NCBI RefSeq assembly: GCF_002968285.2 | Contig: NZ_CP134400.1 | Coordinates: 1,054,001 to 1,118,000 of the forward strand | DNA: 64,000 nt | Source of the DNA: Mycobacterium sp. ITM-2016-00318 | GTDB taxonomy: Bacteria > Actinomycetota > Actinomycetes > Mycobacteriales > Mycobacteriaceae | Direction: 5' to 3' | Shown here: positions 1-8,956 of the stretch, piece by piece | Layout of the letters: each line of letters opens with the position of its first letter | Position numbering within the stretch: the first letter of the stretch is position 1 | Program-made: the position numbers and the translations under genes | Notes under the pieces: generated by a model | Database searches by the model: none | What the model was told of the DNA's origin: nothing | The model's input: the letters and a program-made list of their open reading frames with translations, nothing else

Positions 1-321
1 GCGGTCGTCGCCGCCCATGGCCTCTGGTCGGGGGCCCTGCAGCTGGCCGCGGCGATCTGTCGGCACTATTGGCCCATCGCCCTGATCCTCGCGGTGTTGT
101 CCCGCCGCTGTAGGAATGTGGTGCTGATCGCCGCGATCATCGACGGTGTCGCGGACTGGGTCAAGCGTCGCGGCAACGCCGACGACGACACGAAGCCGGT
201 CGGCCTTGTCAGCTACCTGCTGCTGAAGCGACTCGACGACATCGCCTACGGAACCGGGCTGTGGACCGGCGTAGTGCGTGAACGTCATGTCGGCGCCCTC
301 AAGCCGCAGATCCGGACCTGA
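1..321 (+). CDS. mftF: Mycofactocin glycosyltransferase MftF, C-terminal part
   Basis: Only the C-terminal 106 codons are present; the gene enters from before base 1 and ends at TGA 319-321. MftF is the glycosyltransferase that adds the glucose chain to the redox cofactor mycofactocin. The visible part has a hydrophobic stretch ([12 protein letters not shown]) followed by [19 protein letters not shown] and a [19 protein letters not shown] segment, which I recognise as the membrane-proximal end of mycobacterial MftF. The next gene, an mftG-type GMC oxidoreductase, overlaps its end by about 40 bases, which supports the assignment. The catalytic GT2 domain lies outside the window, so this rests on the tail and the neighbour. 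Confidence 0.82.
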   Translation, partial: AVVAAHGLWSGALQLAAAICRHYWPIALILAVLSRRCRNVVLIAAIIDGVADWVKRRGNADDDTKPVGLVSYLLLKRLDDIAYGTGLWTGVVRERHVGALKPQIRT

Positions 322-1765
322 AGCCGCGTTGCACAGCGACGTATTGATAGTCGGCGCCGGTAGTGCCGGATCGGTCTTAACAGAACGTCTTTCGCGTGAT
401 GTGGGCTGTCGGATCACGGTCGTGGAGGCCGGTCCGGCACCGTCTGATCCCAAAGTCAGCAGCCAGATCACCGATGCGGTTCGAATGCCGATCGGCGCAG
501 CCAGCTCGGTGGTGCGGCACTATGCGTCGACGCTGACCGATCAGCCCGCTCGGACGGGCCACATCATGCGCGGTGCGGTCGTCGGCGGGTCTGGGGCCGT
601 CAACGGTGGTTACTTCTGTCGGGCGCTTCCGGAGGACTTCGACAGGTGGGCTGTTGCCGGCTGGTCCTGGGCTGATGTGCTGCCGCACTTCCTGTCGATC
701 GAGAATGATCTCGACTTCGTCGGGCCGCTGCACGGCTCTTCTGGTCCGATAATCGTGCGTCGAGTATCTGAATTCGACGGTTGCACCAGGGCCTTCGTAA
801 ATGCGGCTGCCGAACTGGGATATCCGTGGGTAGCCGATCTCAATGGTGTGGGTGCCGGCGATCCGCTTCCGGTGGGAATCGGTGCCGTACCGCTGAACAT
901 CAACGGAGGAATCAGGGTCGGTCCCGGCGGCGCGTTCCTGCAGCCTGCGCTCGCCCGCCCCAACGTAACGCTGATCGCCGATACCCGGGTCGTGCGTATC
1001 CGGTTCGAACAACAGCGCGCGGTCGGTGTGGAATGTACGGATTCGGACGGCGACAAGATGCTCTCGGCAGATCGAATTGTATTGTCTGCCGGTGCGATCG
1101 GGTCGGCACAGCTGCTGATGGTTTCCGGTGTGGGACCTGAGGACGCGCTCACCGCCGCGGGGATCCCTGTCGTTTCAAAGGCGCCGGTGGGGGAGCGCAC
1201 GAGCGACCATCCCGAATGGGTGCTGCCGGTGGACTGGACGCCGAGCCACGATCTTCCCCCTGTCGAGGCGATACTGACCACGCCGAACGGGCTGGAGATT
1301 CGCCCCTACACCCGGGGCTTCGGAGCCATGGTGGGACGCCTGGGCGCCGAAGACCCGGCGGATCGCCCGCACATCGGTGTCGCGCTGATGCGGCCCAGGT
1401 CAAGGGGCAGGCTGCGAGTGGTGTCGGACGACCCGGCGGTGACCCCGGTCATCGAGCACCGATACGACAGCGATCCGCACGATGTCGCGATGCTGAGCGC
1501 GGGTGCTGAGTTGGCCCGTGAACTAGCCTCCAGCTCAACGAAAGTCGGCCAGGCAGCCTGGTCCACGTCGCAGCATCTGTGTGCGACCGCGCCGATGGGC
1601 CCCGACGAAGATGACACAGCGGTCGTCGACGAGCGGTGCCGGGTGCGCGGCGCCGACCGGTTATGGGTCGTTGACGGGTCGGTCCTGCCGACCGTCACCG
1701 GCCGCGGTCCCCACGCCACGATCGTGATGCTCGGGCATCGCGCCGCCGAGTTCATCGACGCCTGA
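287..1765 (+). CDS. mftG: GMC-family flavin dehydrogenase MftG
   Basis: FAD-dependent glucose-methanol-choline family dehydrogenase of the mycofactocin locus, about 490 residues. Family knowledge: MftG is thought to pass electrons from reduced mycofactocin to the respiratory chain. Seen: an N-terminal dinucleotide-binding loop ([18 protein letters not shown]) ending in the VEAG strand, a second GMC signature around [15 protein letters not shown], a [18 protein letters not shown] segment, and the C-terminal catalytic region with [10 protein letters not shown] and [18 protein letters not shown]. An in-frame GTG at 278 is an alternative start; neither has a strong ribosome site because the gene starts inside mftF. 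Its last 105 bases are also read on the other strand by the MFS gene. Confidence 0.88.
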   Translation: MSAPSSRRSGPEAALHSDVLIVGAGSAGSVLTERLSRDVGCRITVVEAGPAPSDPKVSSQITDAVRMPIGAASSVVRHYASTLTDQPARTGHIMRGAVVGGSGAVNGGYFCRALPEDFDRWAVAGWSWADVLPHFLSIENDLDFVGPLHGSSGPIIVRRVSEFDGCTRAFVNAAAELGYPWVADLNGVGAGDPLPVGIGAVPLNINGGIRVGPGGAFLQPALARPNVTLIADTRVVRIRFEQQRAVGVECTDSDGDKMLSADRIVLSAGAIGSAQLLMVSGVGPEDALTAAGIPVVSKAPVGERTSDHPEWVLPVDWTPSHDLPPVEAILTTPNGLEIRPYTRGFGAMVGRLGAEDPADRPHIGVALMRPRSRGRLRVVSDDPAVTPVIEHRYDSDPHDVAMLSAGAELARELASSSTKVGQAAWSTSQHLCATAPMGPDEDDTAVVDERCRVRGADRLWVVDGSVLPTVTGRGPHATIVMLGHRAAEFIDA

Positions 1766-3340
1766 CGCGCGTCCCGCCAGCCGTCGCACGATCCGTAGCT
1801 GCTTGCCGTCGCGGCCCGGTGCCCATACCGCGATGAACGCGGCGGCGGCAAGCACCACACAGCTCAGCACGATCAGTGAGGTGTGCATCGCGCGAGTGAA
1901 GGCGTCGTTTGCCGCTTGTGCCAGCTGCGCCCCCTGTGGGCCCATCCGCTCGGCGACAGCCAGTGAGTGGGCCAGGGAGTCGAGCGCAGCTTCGCGGATC
2001 TGTGCGGGGAACGCGGCGAGTGCAGGCGCCAGCTGGTTGTGGAATTGTGCCGCCAGGACCGATCCTGCGATCGCAATACCCAGTGCGGCACCGACTTCCC
2101 GCGTGGTGTCGTTGACTGCGGACGCCACGCCCTGCTTCTCGTTCGGAACGGCGTGCATGATCGCAGTCGTCGTCGGTGCCGTACACAACCCGATCCCCAC
2201 CGCCGTGATAAGCAGTGGCCAGGCGAGGCCCAGGTACGAGGAGTCAGCCGTCAGAGTGCACAGGCACAACAGGCCGACGGCGATAAAGGTGAGGCCGACG
2301 GACACCGTTGTTCGCAGGCCGATCTTGGGCAGGTAGAGGTGCATCGTCGCGCTCAACAAAAGGATCGGCAACGCAAGCGGGGAGAGCGCGAATGCGGTCT
2401 GCAGCGGGGTGTAGCCCATCACGAGCTGCATGTACTGCATCTGGACGAAGAAGAAGCCGAAGTTGGCGAGGAACAGGAACGTGATGCCCACCGAGCCGGT
2501 CGCGAAGTCGGGACGATTGAACAGCCGAACGTCCAGCAGCGGATGGCGCTGTCGTAGTTCAACGGCCACGAACGCGGCGGTGAGTGCGATGCCTGCAGCC
2601 ATGCAGGCCACGACGAGCGGATGAGTCCAACCGCGAATTGGAGCTTCGACGACACCGAACACGAAAATTGCTACCGCGCCACCGATCAACGCAGCGCCGA
2701 CCCAGTCCACGGACGTGGCCATTTCGTCGCGAGACGATGCGACGGTGCAGGTGAGGATGAACATCACGACGCTCGCCGCAGTGAACGCCCAGAAGATCGA
2801 TTGCCACGAGAAGAACTGCAGAAGCACTCCGCTGCCGAGGAAGCCGATCACGGCCCCGGAACCGCAGACGCCTGCCCATATTCCGACGGCCTTATTGCGT
2901 TCGGATTTCGGATAGGCAGCAGTCAGCAGCGACAGGGTGGCAGGCATGATCAGCGCAGCGCCCGCTCCCGCGACTGAGCGGGCGATGATGATCTCGAGGG
3001 GGCTGTCGAAGACGATCGGAGCAAACGACGCCATTGCGAATATGCCCAAGCCGGCGAGCAGCGCGCCGCGCCGGCCGTATCGGTCGCCGAGAGCTCCTGC
3101 GGGTAGCAACAGGCATGCCAGAACCAGTGTGTAGCCGTCGACAATCCACGTAAGCTGCCCCTGAGTTGCACTGGTCTCCAACGCAATATCAGGAAGGGCG
3201 GCGTTCAGCGCGACCATCGAGGTGATGACCATCAGTACATCCATGCAGGCGACAGCCAGCAGCCACAGTCGCGCACGCGTCGACAGATCGGTGAGGCGTG
3301 CGTCGTCCTGTGCCGAGGACCGGACGGAGGTGTCGACCAT
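1661..3340 (-). CDS. MFS drug exporter, EmrB/QacA (DHA2) type
   Basis: Major facilitator of about 559 residues in the 14-segment DHA2 range, so a proton-driven efflux pump for drugs or other hydrophobic compounds. Seen: ALNAALPDIA in segment 1, the WIVDGYTLVLACLLLPAGALGDRYGRR loop typical of this family, many hydrophobic segments, and AVNDTTREVGAALGIA late in the protein. I use the ATG at 3338-3340; a further upstream start would put the twin operator sites inside the coding region. The final 35 residues or so, after RIVRRLAG, are hydrophilic and lie antisense to the end of mftG, as if an original stop had been lost. A TetR gene is divergent, the usual arrangement for a self-regulated pump. 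The substrate cannot be told. Confidence 0.88.
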   Translation of the reverse strand: MVDTSVRSSAQDDARLTDLSTRARLWLLAVACMDVLMVITSMVALNAALPDIALETSATQGQLTWIVDGYTLVLACLLLPAGALGDRYGRRGALLAGLGIFAMASFAPIVFDSPLEIIIARSVAGAGAALIMPATLSLLTAAYPKSERNKAVGIWAGVCGSGAVIGFLGSGVLLQFFSWQSIFWAFTAASVVMFILTCTVASSRDEMATSVDWVGAALIGGAVAIFVFGVVEAPIRGWTHPLVVACMAAGIALTAAFVAVELRQRHPLLDVRLFNRPDFATGSVGITFLFLANFGFFFVQMQYMQLVMGYTPLQTAFALSPLALPILLLSATMHLYLPKIGLRTTVSVGLTFIAVGLLCLCTLTADSSYLGLAWPLLITAVGIGLCTAPTTTAIMHAVPNEKQGVASAVNDTTREVGAALGIAIAGSVLAAQFHNQLAPALAAFPAQIREAALDSLAHSLAVAERMGPQGAQLAQAANDAFTRAMHTSLIVLSCVVLAAAAFIAVWAPGRDGKQLRIVRRLAGRASGVDELGGAMPEHHDRGVGTAAGDGRQDRPVNDP

Positions 3341-3372
3341 AGTCGTCGCCCACTTTCGATCGATAACTTTTG

Positions 3373-3405
3373 AGACTAACAGTCTTGTAGGGAGACCGAC
3401 AGTCT
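3373..3405. promoter_or_regulatory. Twin operator for the divergent TetR regulator
   Basis: Two 13-base inverted repeats lie in the 93-base gap between the MFS and TetR starts: AGACT-AAC-AGTCT at 3373-3385 and AGACC-GAC-AGTCT at 3393-3405. They are offset by 20 bases, about two helical turns, so two repressor dimers would bind the same DNA face. Divergent TetR/pump gene pairs are normally controlled this way. Binding is inferred; the repeats are directly visible. Confidence 0.72.
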
Positions 3406-3433
3406 TCATACCCTCGCGGACGCGGGCCAAACC

Positions 3434-4081
3434 ATGACCGGCGGGCGCGTCGACCCACGACCTGCGCGATCGCGGGCCCGGTTACTCGACGCAGCGACTG
3501 CGTTGCTCCGGTCTGGAGGCCCGAGCGCGGTGACCGTCGATGCGGTCACCCGTGCCGCCAACGTAGCGAGGGCAACGCTCTATCGCCATTTCCCTAGCGG
3601 AAATGACCTGGTGGCAGCGGCTTTTCACGCACTGATCCCGCCTGCGCCGACGCCACCCGCTGAAGGGTCCTTGCGGGACCGGTTGATCGCCCTGGTTCAA
3701 GCGCAAGCCGAGTTGATCGCTGAGGCGCCGGTCACCCTGACCGCGATGTCGTGGCTGACGCTCGGCGGCGACCTGGAGAGGTTGCCCGGTGCACCACACC
3801 GTAGTGCGCGCGACAGCCCGGAGGTGCAGACACTTCGAGAGCGCGTCGCCGAACAGTACGCCGCACCGTTCGAGGCGATACTAAGCAGCCCGCAGGCCGT
3901 CGCCGAACTGGGCGACGTGGATCGCACCAAAGCGGCGGCATTGTTGCTCGGCCCAATCGCTTTGGGCAAGCTGTCAACTTTGCCGGATTTCGACTATCGC
4001 GAGATCTCGGTGTCAGCAGTGGACGGTTTCCTGGCCACCCACCGTAAGAGCACAGGCCTCAGCGCAGCGAGTAGCGAATAG
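3434..4081 (+). CDS. TetR-family transcriptional regulator
   Basis: 215-residue TetR-type repressor. The N-terminal helix-turn-helix is clear: RARLLDAATALLRSGG, then AVTVDAVTRAANVARATLYRHFPSGNDLVAAAF at residues about 17-65. The C-terminal ligand-binding half is divergent, as usual for the family. It is transcribed away from the MFS exporter across two operator-like inverted repeats, so its likely job is to repress itself and the pump until a ligand binds. Its last 23 bases overlap the end of the convergent P450 gene. The ligand is unknown. Confidence 0.87.
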   Translation: MTGGRVDPRPARSRARLLDAATALLRSGGPSAVTVDAVTRAANVARATLYRHFPSGNDLVAAAFHALIPPAPTPPAEGSLRDRLIALVQAQAELIAEAPVTLTAMSWLTLGGDLERLPGAPHRSARDSPEVQTLRERVAEQYAAPFEAILSSPQAVAELGDVDRTKAAALLLGPIALGKLSTLPDFDYREISVSAVDGFLATHRKSTGLSAASSE

Positions 4082-5309
4082 GCAGGTGCTTGAGCCCGCC
4101 GACGAACGTCGTCGCCGTCAGTTCGGGCTCGCCCGCCAGTTCGATGGACTCGAGCCGCGGCACCAATTCGGTGAACAGGCTGTTCATCTCCATCCGCGCG
4201 AGCGCGGCGCCGAGGCAGAAGTGCACGCCGTATCCGAACGCCACGTGCTTGTTGGGGTCGCGGCCTACGTCGAACCGGAACGGGTCGGCGAAGACGTCCT
4301 CGTCGCGGTTCCCCGAAACATAAGCAAGGTAGACGGATTCACCCTTGGCGATGGGTACCCCGCGGACCGTGGTGTCCTCGGCTGCGGTGCGCATGAACTC
4401 CTTGACCGGAGTGGCCCAGCGGATCATCTCCTCGACCGCGGTCGGCATCAGATCCATGTTGTCGCGCAACCGTGCCAGCTCACCGGGATTCTGGATGAGT
4501 GCGTGCAGACCGCCTGAGATCGCGTCCTTGGTGGTGTCGTGACCGGCGCTGGCGACGATCACGTAGTAGGAGAGCGTGTCCATATCCGACATCAGCTCGC
4601 CGTCGACGCGGCCGTTGGCAATGGCGGAGGCCAGGTCCTCGGTCGGCTTCTCCCGGCGCGAAGCGGTCAACGCTGCGAAGTAGTTGAAGAAGTCGGCGAG
4701 CACGGCGAGGAGATCTTCGGTGCTGTCGCCTCGGCGGTGCTCCTCGTCATCACCTCCGAACATCTCCTGCGTCAGCTTCATCATGCGCGGGAAGTCGTCT
4801 TCGGGCAGGCCGAGAAGTGAAAGGATCACGTAGAGAGGGAAGTTGACGGCGATTGCCTCGACGAAGTCACACTCCGGGCCGATGTCGCGCATGGTGTCGA
4901 CGTAGCGCTTGGCGAGTTCGTCCACGCGCACCTTGAGGGCTCGCATCGCCTTGGGTCGGAACCAGTCCGCGCCGATGGCCCGAACCTTGCGGTGGTGCGG
5001 ATCGTCCATGTGGATGAGCGTGCGGATGCCCATCCCGGCCTCTTGTTGTTGCTTGAGCACGTCGTCGGTCTCTGCGGTGGCCAGCAGCGGGCGCGGCTCC
5101 GAAAGGAACAAGTCGTTCGCCCGCTCGATGGCCATGATGTCCTCGTGCTTGGTGATCGCCCAGAACGGCCGGTACGGCGGATTGTCGACCCAGGCCACCG
5201 GATTGTTCGCCCGCAGCTCGGCGAGCGCGGCGTGCAACCGGTCGTCGTTGGCGTATGCCGTCGGGTCGGCCAGTACCTTGGCAGCCTCGTCCATCGTGCG
5301 CGGGCTCAT
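4059..5309 (-). CDS. Cytochrome P450
   Basis: Soluble bacterial P450 of 416 residues. Seen: the I-helix oxygen-activation motif AGHDTT, the K-helix ExxR in VEEMIRWATPV, and the haem-binding loop FGYGVHFCLGAALARME with the Cys ligand. The start is supported by AGGAGATCC directly before the ATG. The RTLIHMDDPHHRKVR segment is the usual C-helix region. P450s of this kind take electrons from ferredoxins for hydroxylation; no ferredoxin gene lies next to it and the substrate (lipid, sterol or terpenoid) cannot be read from sequence. A near-perfect palindrome sits just upstream in the space shared with the esterase gene, so the two may be co-regulated. Confidence 0.93.
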   Translation of the reverse strand: MSPRTMDEAAKVLADPTAYANDDRLHAALAELRANNPVAWVDNPPYRPFWAITKHEDIMAIERANDLFLSEPRPLLATAETDDVLKQQQEAGMGIRTLIHMDDPHHRKVRAIGADWFRPKAMRALKVRVDELAKRYVDTMRDIGPECDFVEAIAVNFPLYVILSLLGLPEDDFPRMMKLTQEMFGGDDEEHRRGDSTEDLLAVLADFFNYFAALTASRREKPTEDLASAIANGRVDGELMSDMDTLSYYVIVASAGHDTTKDAISGGLHALIQNPGELARLRDNMDLMPTAVEEMIRWATPVKEFMRTAAEDTTVRGVPIAKGESVYLAYVSGNRDEDVFADPFRFDVGRDPNKHVAFGYGVHFCLGAALARMEMNSLFTELVPRLESIELAGEPELTATTFVGGLKHLPIRYSLR

Positions 5310-5334
5310 GGATCTCCTGGAAAGTGGGTTACGT

Positions 5335-5356
5335 GAACTTGACGGGTGTCAAGTTC
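5335..5356. promoter_or_regulatory. Palindromic operator between P450 and esterase genes
   Basis: Perfect inverted repeat of 9-base arms with a 4-base spacer: GAACTTGAC-GGGT-GTCAAGTTC. It lies 26 bases upstream of the P450 start and 68 bases upstream of the esterase start. On the plus strand TTGACG inside it, followed after 18 bases by TAAGGG, could be an esterase promoter, so a bound repressor would cover the -35 region. The size suits a TetR-like dimer, but the cognate regulator is not identified. Confidence 0.62.
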
Positions 5357-5423
5357 CCAGTCTAAGGGATCGTCACACCCCTGATCCAGGGTTTCGGCTG
5401 AAAGCCTGCGTAGTGTCAGTTTC

Positions 5424-7082
5424 GTGCAGCCAGGGACGGCTCGAAGCCTGCGAGTGGTCCTGCTCGTCGTGATGGCGACGGTGCTGGTGGTCGCGCTCGG
5501 ACGGCTCGTCGGGGCGTCGCCGCGAGCAGCCGTTCCCGCGATCCTCGAGCCGCCGTCGCCGGTTGTCCCGACGCCGCCCGCGCCGCAGACGGATACCTCG
5601 CTGGTGAGAACGGCCGCGGGCACCGTCCGCGGTGTCGTCGAAGCCGATCACCGGTTCTTCGCCGGCATACCTTATGCCGCAGCGCCTGTCGGTCCGCTGC
5701 GCTTCCGGCCACCCGCGCCTGTGCGGGCCTGGACGGGAATCCGCGATGCCACCGAACCCGGTCCGCGGTGCATCCAGGATCCCGGCGCCGACCCGGAGTT
5801 CGGCAAGCAGAGCGACGAAGACTGCCTGAGTCTCAATATTTGGACCCCGGAGATGACCGGCACGCCGCGTCCCGTCATGATCTGGATCCACGGCGGTTCG
5901 TTCACCGGCGGCAGCGGCAAGATCTACGACGGCAGATGGCTGGTTTCGCGCGACGTCATCGTCGTCACCATCAACTACCGGCTGGGAACACTCGGGTTTC
6001 TGGCGGATCCGTCGCTCGGCCCGCCCGGTGATGTGGGGAACTACGGGCTCCAGGATCAACAAGCCGCGCTGCGCTGGGTCAAGGACAACATCGCCAACTT
6101 CGGCGGCGACCCCTTGAAGGTCACCGTCGCCGGTGAATCTGCGGGCGGCATGTCGGTGTGTGACCACCTCGTCGCACCGGCCTCGAAGGGATTGTTCGCC
6201 GCCGCCATCATTCAGAGTGCCCCGTGCGGTGCACAGGCGGATCTGGCGACGGCGGAACAGCGCAGTGTCGAGTACGCGGCGAAGGCGGGATGCGACGACA
6301 GAAAAACGGCGGGTGACTGCCTGCGGTCGCTGCCGGTGGACAAGTTGCGAAAACCCGTGATGTTCTTCGGCATCGGTGAAGACACGCTTCCCGGCCCGGT
6401 CACCCGAAGCGCGGTCCTGCCGAGCGATCCGGTCACCGCGATGGCGAAGAACGACGCGGCGCGCGTGCCAATTCTGATCGGCACGAACCGCGACGAATTC
6501 ACTCTGTTCGTCGCGCTGCAGTATCTCCGACTGGGCAAGCCCTACACCGCCGAACAGTATCCGCAGCTGCTGCGAGACACGTTCGGCGACAACGCTGCTG
6601 CTGTCGGCGACCGGTATCCGCCCACCAACTACGGCGGCATGGTGGCGTCGGCGTACTCGGCGGCCGTCACTGACGGGGTGTTCTCGTGTGTCGCCGAGCG
6701 GATGAGCGACGACCTCGCCAGGGTCGGGCCGGTCTACGCCTACGAATTCAACGACCGCGACGCGCCGGCGCCGGAAGCGATGCGCACGTTGCCGTTTCCC
6801 GTCGGGGCGAGCCATTCACTGGAGCTCCGGTTCCTCTTCGAGGTCGGCGGCGCGGAGCCGATGGACCCCGCACAGCAGGCATTGTCCGATCAAATGCTGG
6901 ATTACTGGAGCCGGTTCGTCACCGAAGGGGCGCCAGAGGCCGTCGGCCAACCGCGTTGGCCCGCGCTCGGCGCCGACACCGCGGCACAACAGTGGATGTC
7001 GCTGCAGCCCGACGGCAGCCGAACCGTCACCACCTTCGATGAGAGCCACCAGTGCCCGTTCTGGGCGAACCTGCCCAGATAA
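5424..7082 (+). CDS. Type-B carboxylesterase, membrane-anchored or secreted
   Basis: Alpha/beta-hydrolase of the carboxylesterase type-B family, 552 residues, expected to hydrolyse ester substrates outside the membrane. It starts with GTG and a positively charged then hydrophobic leader (SLRVVLLVVMATVLVVALGRLVG), acting as signal anchor or signal peptide. Seen: EDCLSLNIWTPE, the oxyanion loop WIHGGSFTGGSG, the nucleophile elbow VAGESAGGMSVC with Ser239, and a late GASHSLELRFLF region expected to carry the catalytic His. Two Cys in SAPCGAQ and AGCDDRKTAGDC could form a disulfide. It stands alone downstream of a palindromic operator shared with the P450. Confidence 0.9.
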   Translation: MQPGTARSLRVVLLVVMATVLVVALGRLVGASPRAAVPAILEPPSPVVPTPPAPQTDTSLVRTAAGTVRGVVEADHRFFAGIPYAAAPVGPLRFRPPAPVRAWTGIRDATEPGPRCIQDPGADPEFGKQSDEDCLSLNIWTPEMTGTPRPVMIWIHGGSFTGGSGKIYDGRWLVSRDVIVVTINYRLGTLGFLADPSLGPPGDVGNYGLQDQQAALRWVKDNIANFGGDPLKVTVAGESAGGMSVCDHLVAPASKGLFAAAIIQSAPCGAQADLATAEQRSVEYAAKAGCDDRKTAGDCLRSLPVDKLRKPVMFFGIGEDTLPGPVTRSAVLPSDPVTAMAKNDAARVPILIGTNRDEFTLFVALQYLRLGKPYTAEQYPQLLRDTFGDNAAAVGDRYPPTNYGGMVASAYSAAVTDGVFSCVAERMSDDLARVGPVYAYEFNDRDAPAPEAMRTLPFPVGASHSLELRFLFEVGGAEPMDPAQQALSDQMLDYWSRFVTEGAPEAVGQPRWPALGADTAAQQWMSLQPDGSRTVTTFDESHQCPFWANLPR

Positions 7083-7154
7083 TTCGACTCGCGCCGAGAT
7101 CGACGTTTTGCAGCGATCTACTCGCACTATCCCGCCCGAACGTTGGTTTGGGCG

Positions 7155-7631
7155 TCAGTAGGCGGGCGTGACCCAGCAGGTGATGTCGGCATGCACGACC
7201 TCGGTGCCCGCCTTGTCGGTCACGCTGACCGGAACAGTCAGCTCGAGGCCCTCGGTGATCGCCGAGAAGTCCGGCGGCTCGATACGGGCGGTCGCCCGCA
7301 GCGACGACGTCGCTTTCTCCAGGTACTGCACCGTCATCGCCTTGGGAATCCAGCGGTGGCTGGTCGGCACCGTGGCCTCCATCAACATGCCCATCGCGAT
7401 CTCCGCGGCGTTGCACGAGGCGATCGCGTGCACGGTGCGCAGATGGTTGTAGACGAAGAACCACTTGGGCACCGTTACCTCGGCCAGTCCCGGCTCCATC
7501 CGGACCACGTGCGGGACGATCGAGGCAAAGTAAGGCACCCGCACCATCGCCGCGGTCGAGAACAGCCGGGTGCCGCCGGGACGGCCTGCGAGGCGTTTCC
7601 ACATCTGATAGGTGGTGGTCTGAGCGGCCAT
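7155..7631 (-). CDS. Hotdog-fold DUF4442-like protein (possible thioesterase)
   Basis: 158 residues. The pattern TAAMVRVPYFASIVPHVVRMEPG followed by FFVYNHLRTVHAIASCNAAEIAMGMLMEAT matches the DUF4442 branch of the hotdog superfamily, relatives of acyl-CoA thioesterases; the HxxxxCNAAE helix is the part I recognise. An acyl-CoA or acyl-ACP substrate is likely but unproven. A 16-base palindrome of the TetR-operator kind (7642-7657) sits 11 bases upstream of the start, so expression is probably tied to fatty-acid metabolism. Confidence 0.75.
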   Translation of the reverse strand: MAAQTTTYQMWKRLAGRPGGTRLFSTAAMVRVPYFASIVPHVVRMEPGLAEVTVPKWFFVYNHLRTVHAIASCNAAEIAMGMLMEATVPTSHRWIPKAMTVQYLEKATSSLRATARIEPPDFSAITEGLELTVPVSVTDKAGTEVVHADITCWVTPAY

Positions 7632-7641
7632 GGCGACCTAC

Positions 7642-7657
7642 CTTACTCTCGAGTAAG
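7642..7657. promoter_or_regulatory. TetR-type palindromic operator
   Basis: CTTACTC-TC-GAGTAAG is a perfect inverted repeat with 7-base arms and a 2-base centre, 11 bases before the ATG of the hotdog-fold gene on the minus strand. TTACTC/GAGTAA half sites are common for TetR regulators of lipid genes in actinobacteria. No such regulator gene lies beside it. Confidence 0.62.
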
Positions 7658-7721
7658 AAAGCTCAGCGGCTACCGTGTGAACAGGGTCGCCTGCCTGCGC
7701 GGCAGTCCCAGGGCCAGGGAT

Positions 7722-7750
7722 TTGGAGCAGCCCGCGCGATAAGGCATACT
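7722..7750 (+). promoter_or_regulatory. Promoter of the S10 ribosomal operon
   Basis: TTGGAG at 7722-7727 and CATACT at 7745-7750 are separated by exactly 17 bases, a good housekeeping-sigma match. It would start transcription near 7757, giving a leader of about 225 bases before rpsJ. Confidence 0.6.
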
Positions 7751-7756
7751 GGTCGG

Positions 7757-7982
7757 GTTGCTCTGAGCCGGGTTCGCGCCTGGCCGGGCACACAACCGGC
7801 GCCCAAACGGGCGCATCCGGTGCCAACTTCGACAATGGCGGATTTCCGTCGAGGCGGAGTATGCGTGCGGGCGACACACCCGACCGCGGGGGCCGGTGTA
7901 CATAGACAGGTAAACAGCGGCGGCAGTACCAGCGCTGACAAAGCGCGGCCGAAGTACGAAGCAGGAGCGAGGTAGGAGAAGC
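7757..7982 (+). promoter_or_regulatory. S10 operon 5' leader
   Basis: Gene-free region between the predicted start site and rpsJ. It contains a hairpin GCGCCC-AAAC-GGGCGC at 7799-7814 and ends with an AGGTAGGAGAAGC ribosome site before the GTG of rpsJ. In other bacteria S10 leaders can be the site of autoregulation by L4. I see no clear match to the E. coli leader, so regulation is only possible. Confidence 0.4.
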
Positions 7983-8288
7983 GTGGCGGGACAAAAGATC
8001 CGCATCAGGCTCAAGGCCTACGACCACGAGGCGATTGACGCCTCTGCGCGCAAGATCGTTGAGACGGTCACCCGTACCGGCGCCAGCGTCGTTGGTCCAG
8101 TGCCGCTGCCGACCGAGAAGAACGTGTATTGCGTCATCCGGTCCCCGCACAAGTACAAGGACTCGCGGGAGCACTTCGAGATGCGTACGCACAAGCGGCT
8201 GATCGACATCCTCGACCCGACGCCGAAGACCGTTGACGCTCTCATGCGCATCGATCTGCCGGCGAGCGTCGACGTCAACATCCAGTAG
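7983..8288 (+). CDS. rpsJ: 30S ribosomal protein S10
   Basis: 101 residues beginning with GTG and a strong upstream AGGAG. The sequence [32 protein letters not shown] and the end [10 protein letters not shown] are classic S10. It sits in the 30S head and is also the NusE partner of NusB in antitermination complexes. First gene of the S10 operon; rplC follows after 14 bases. No anomalies. Confidence 0.99.
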
Positions 8289-8302
8289 GAGACCCGAAAC
8301 AA

Positions 8303-8956
8303 ATGGCTAGAAAAGGCATTTTGGGCACCAAGATGGGTATGACGCAGGTGTTCGACGAGAACAACAAAGTCGTGCCGGTCACGGTCGTCAAGGCAGGCCC
8401 GAACGTCGTGACGCGCATCCGCACCCCGGAGCGCGACGGCTACAGCGCAGTTCAGTTGGCGTACGGCGAAATCAGCCCGCGCAAGGTGAACAAGCCCGTC
8501 ACCGGGCAGTACAAGGCTTCGAACGTCAACCCGCGCAGGCACCTCGCCGAGCTGCGGCTCGACGATGAGACCGCTGCCGCCGAATTCGAGGTCGGCCAGG
8601 AGCTGACAGCCGAGATCTTCGCCGACGGAACCTATGTCGACGTGACGGGCACCTCCAAGGGCAAGGGCTTCGCGGGCACCATGAAGCGCCACGGCTTCAA
8701 GGGTCAGGGCGCCAGCCACGGTGCGCAGGCCGTGCACCGTCGCCCCGGCTCGATCGGTGGCTGTGCCACCCCGGGCCGCGTGTTCAAAGGCACCCGGATG
8801 TCGGGCCGGATGGGCAACGACCGCATCACCACGCAGAACCTGTTGGTGCACAAGGTCGATGCCGAAAACGGCGTGTTGCTGATCAAGGGCGCCATTCCCG
8901 GCCGCACCGGTGGCCTGGTGATGGTTCGGAGCGCGATCAAGCGAGGCGAGAAATAA
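8303..8956 (+). CDS. rplC: 50S ribosomal protein L3
   Basis: 217 residues. [19 protein letters not shown] at the start, [20 protein letters not shown] in the middle and the [23 protein letters not shown] loop are diagnostic of bacterial L3, which binds 23S rRNA near the peptidyl transferase centre. Its TAA overlaps the rplD ATG by one base, so the two are translationally coupled. Confidence 0.99.
   Translation: MARKGILGTKMGMTQVFDENNKVVPVTVVKAGPNVVTRIRTPERDGYSAVQLAYGEISPRKVNKPVTGQYKASNVNPRRHLAELRLDDETAAAEFEVGQELTAEIFADGTYVDVTGTSKGKGFAGTMKRHGFKGQGASHGAQAVHRRPGSIGGCATPGRVFKGTRMSGRMGNDRITTQNLLVHKVDAENGVLLIKGAIPGRTGGLVMVRSAIKRGEK

Noticed and set aside
5373-6815. 480-codon frame antisense to the carboxylesterase
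   Set aside because: Arg/His-rich shadow without motifs; the sense frame has the Ser elbow and signal anchor.
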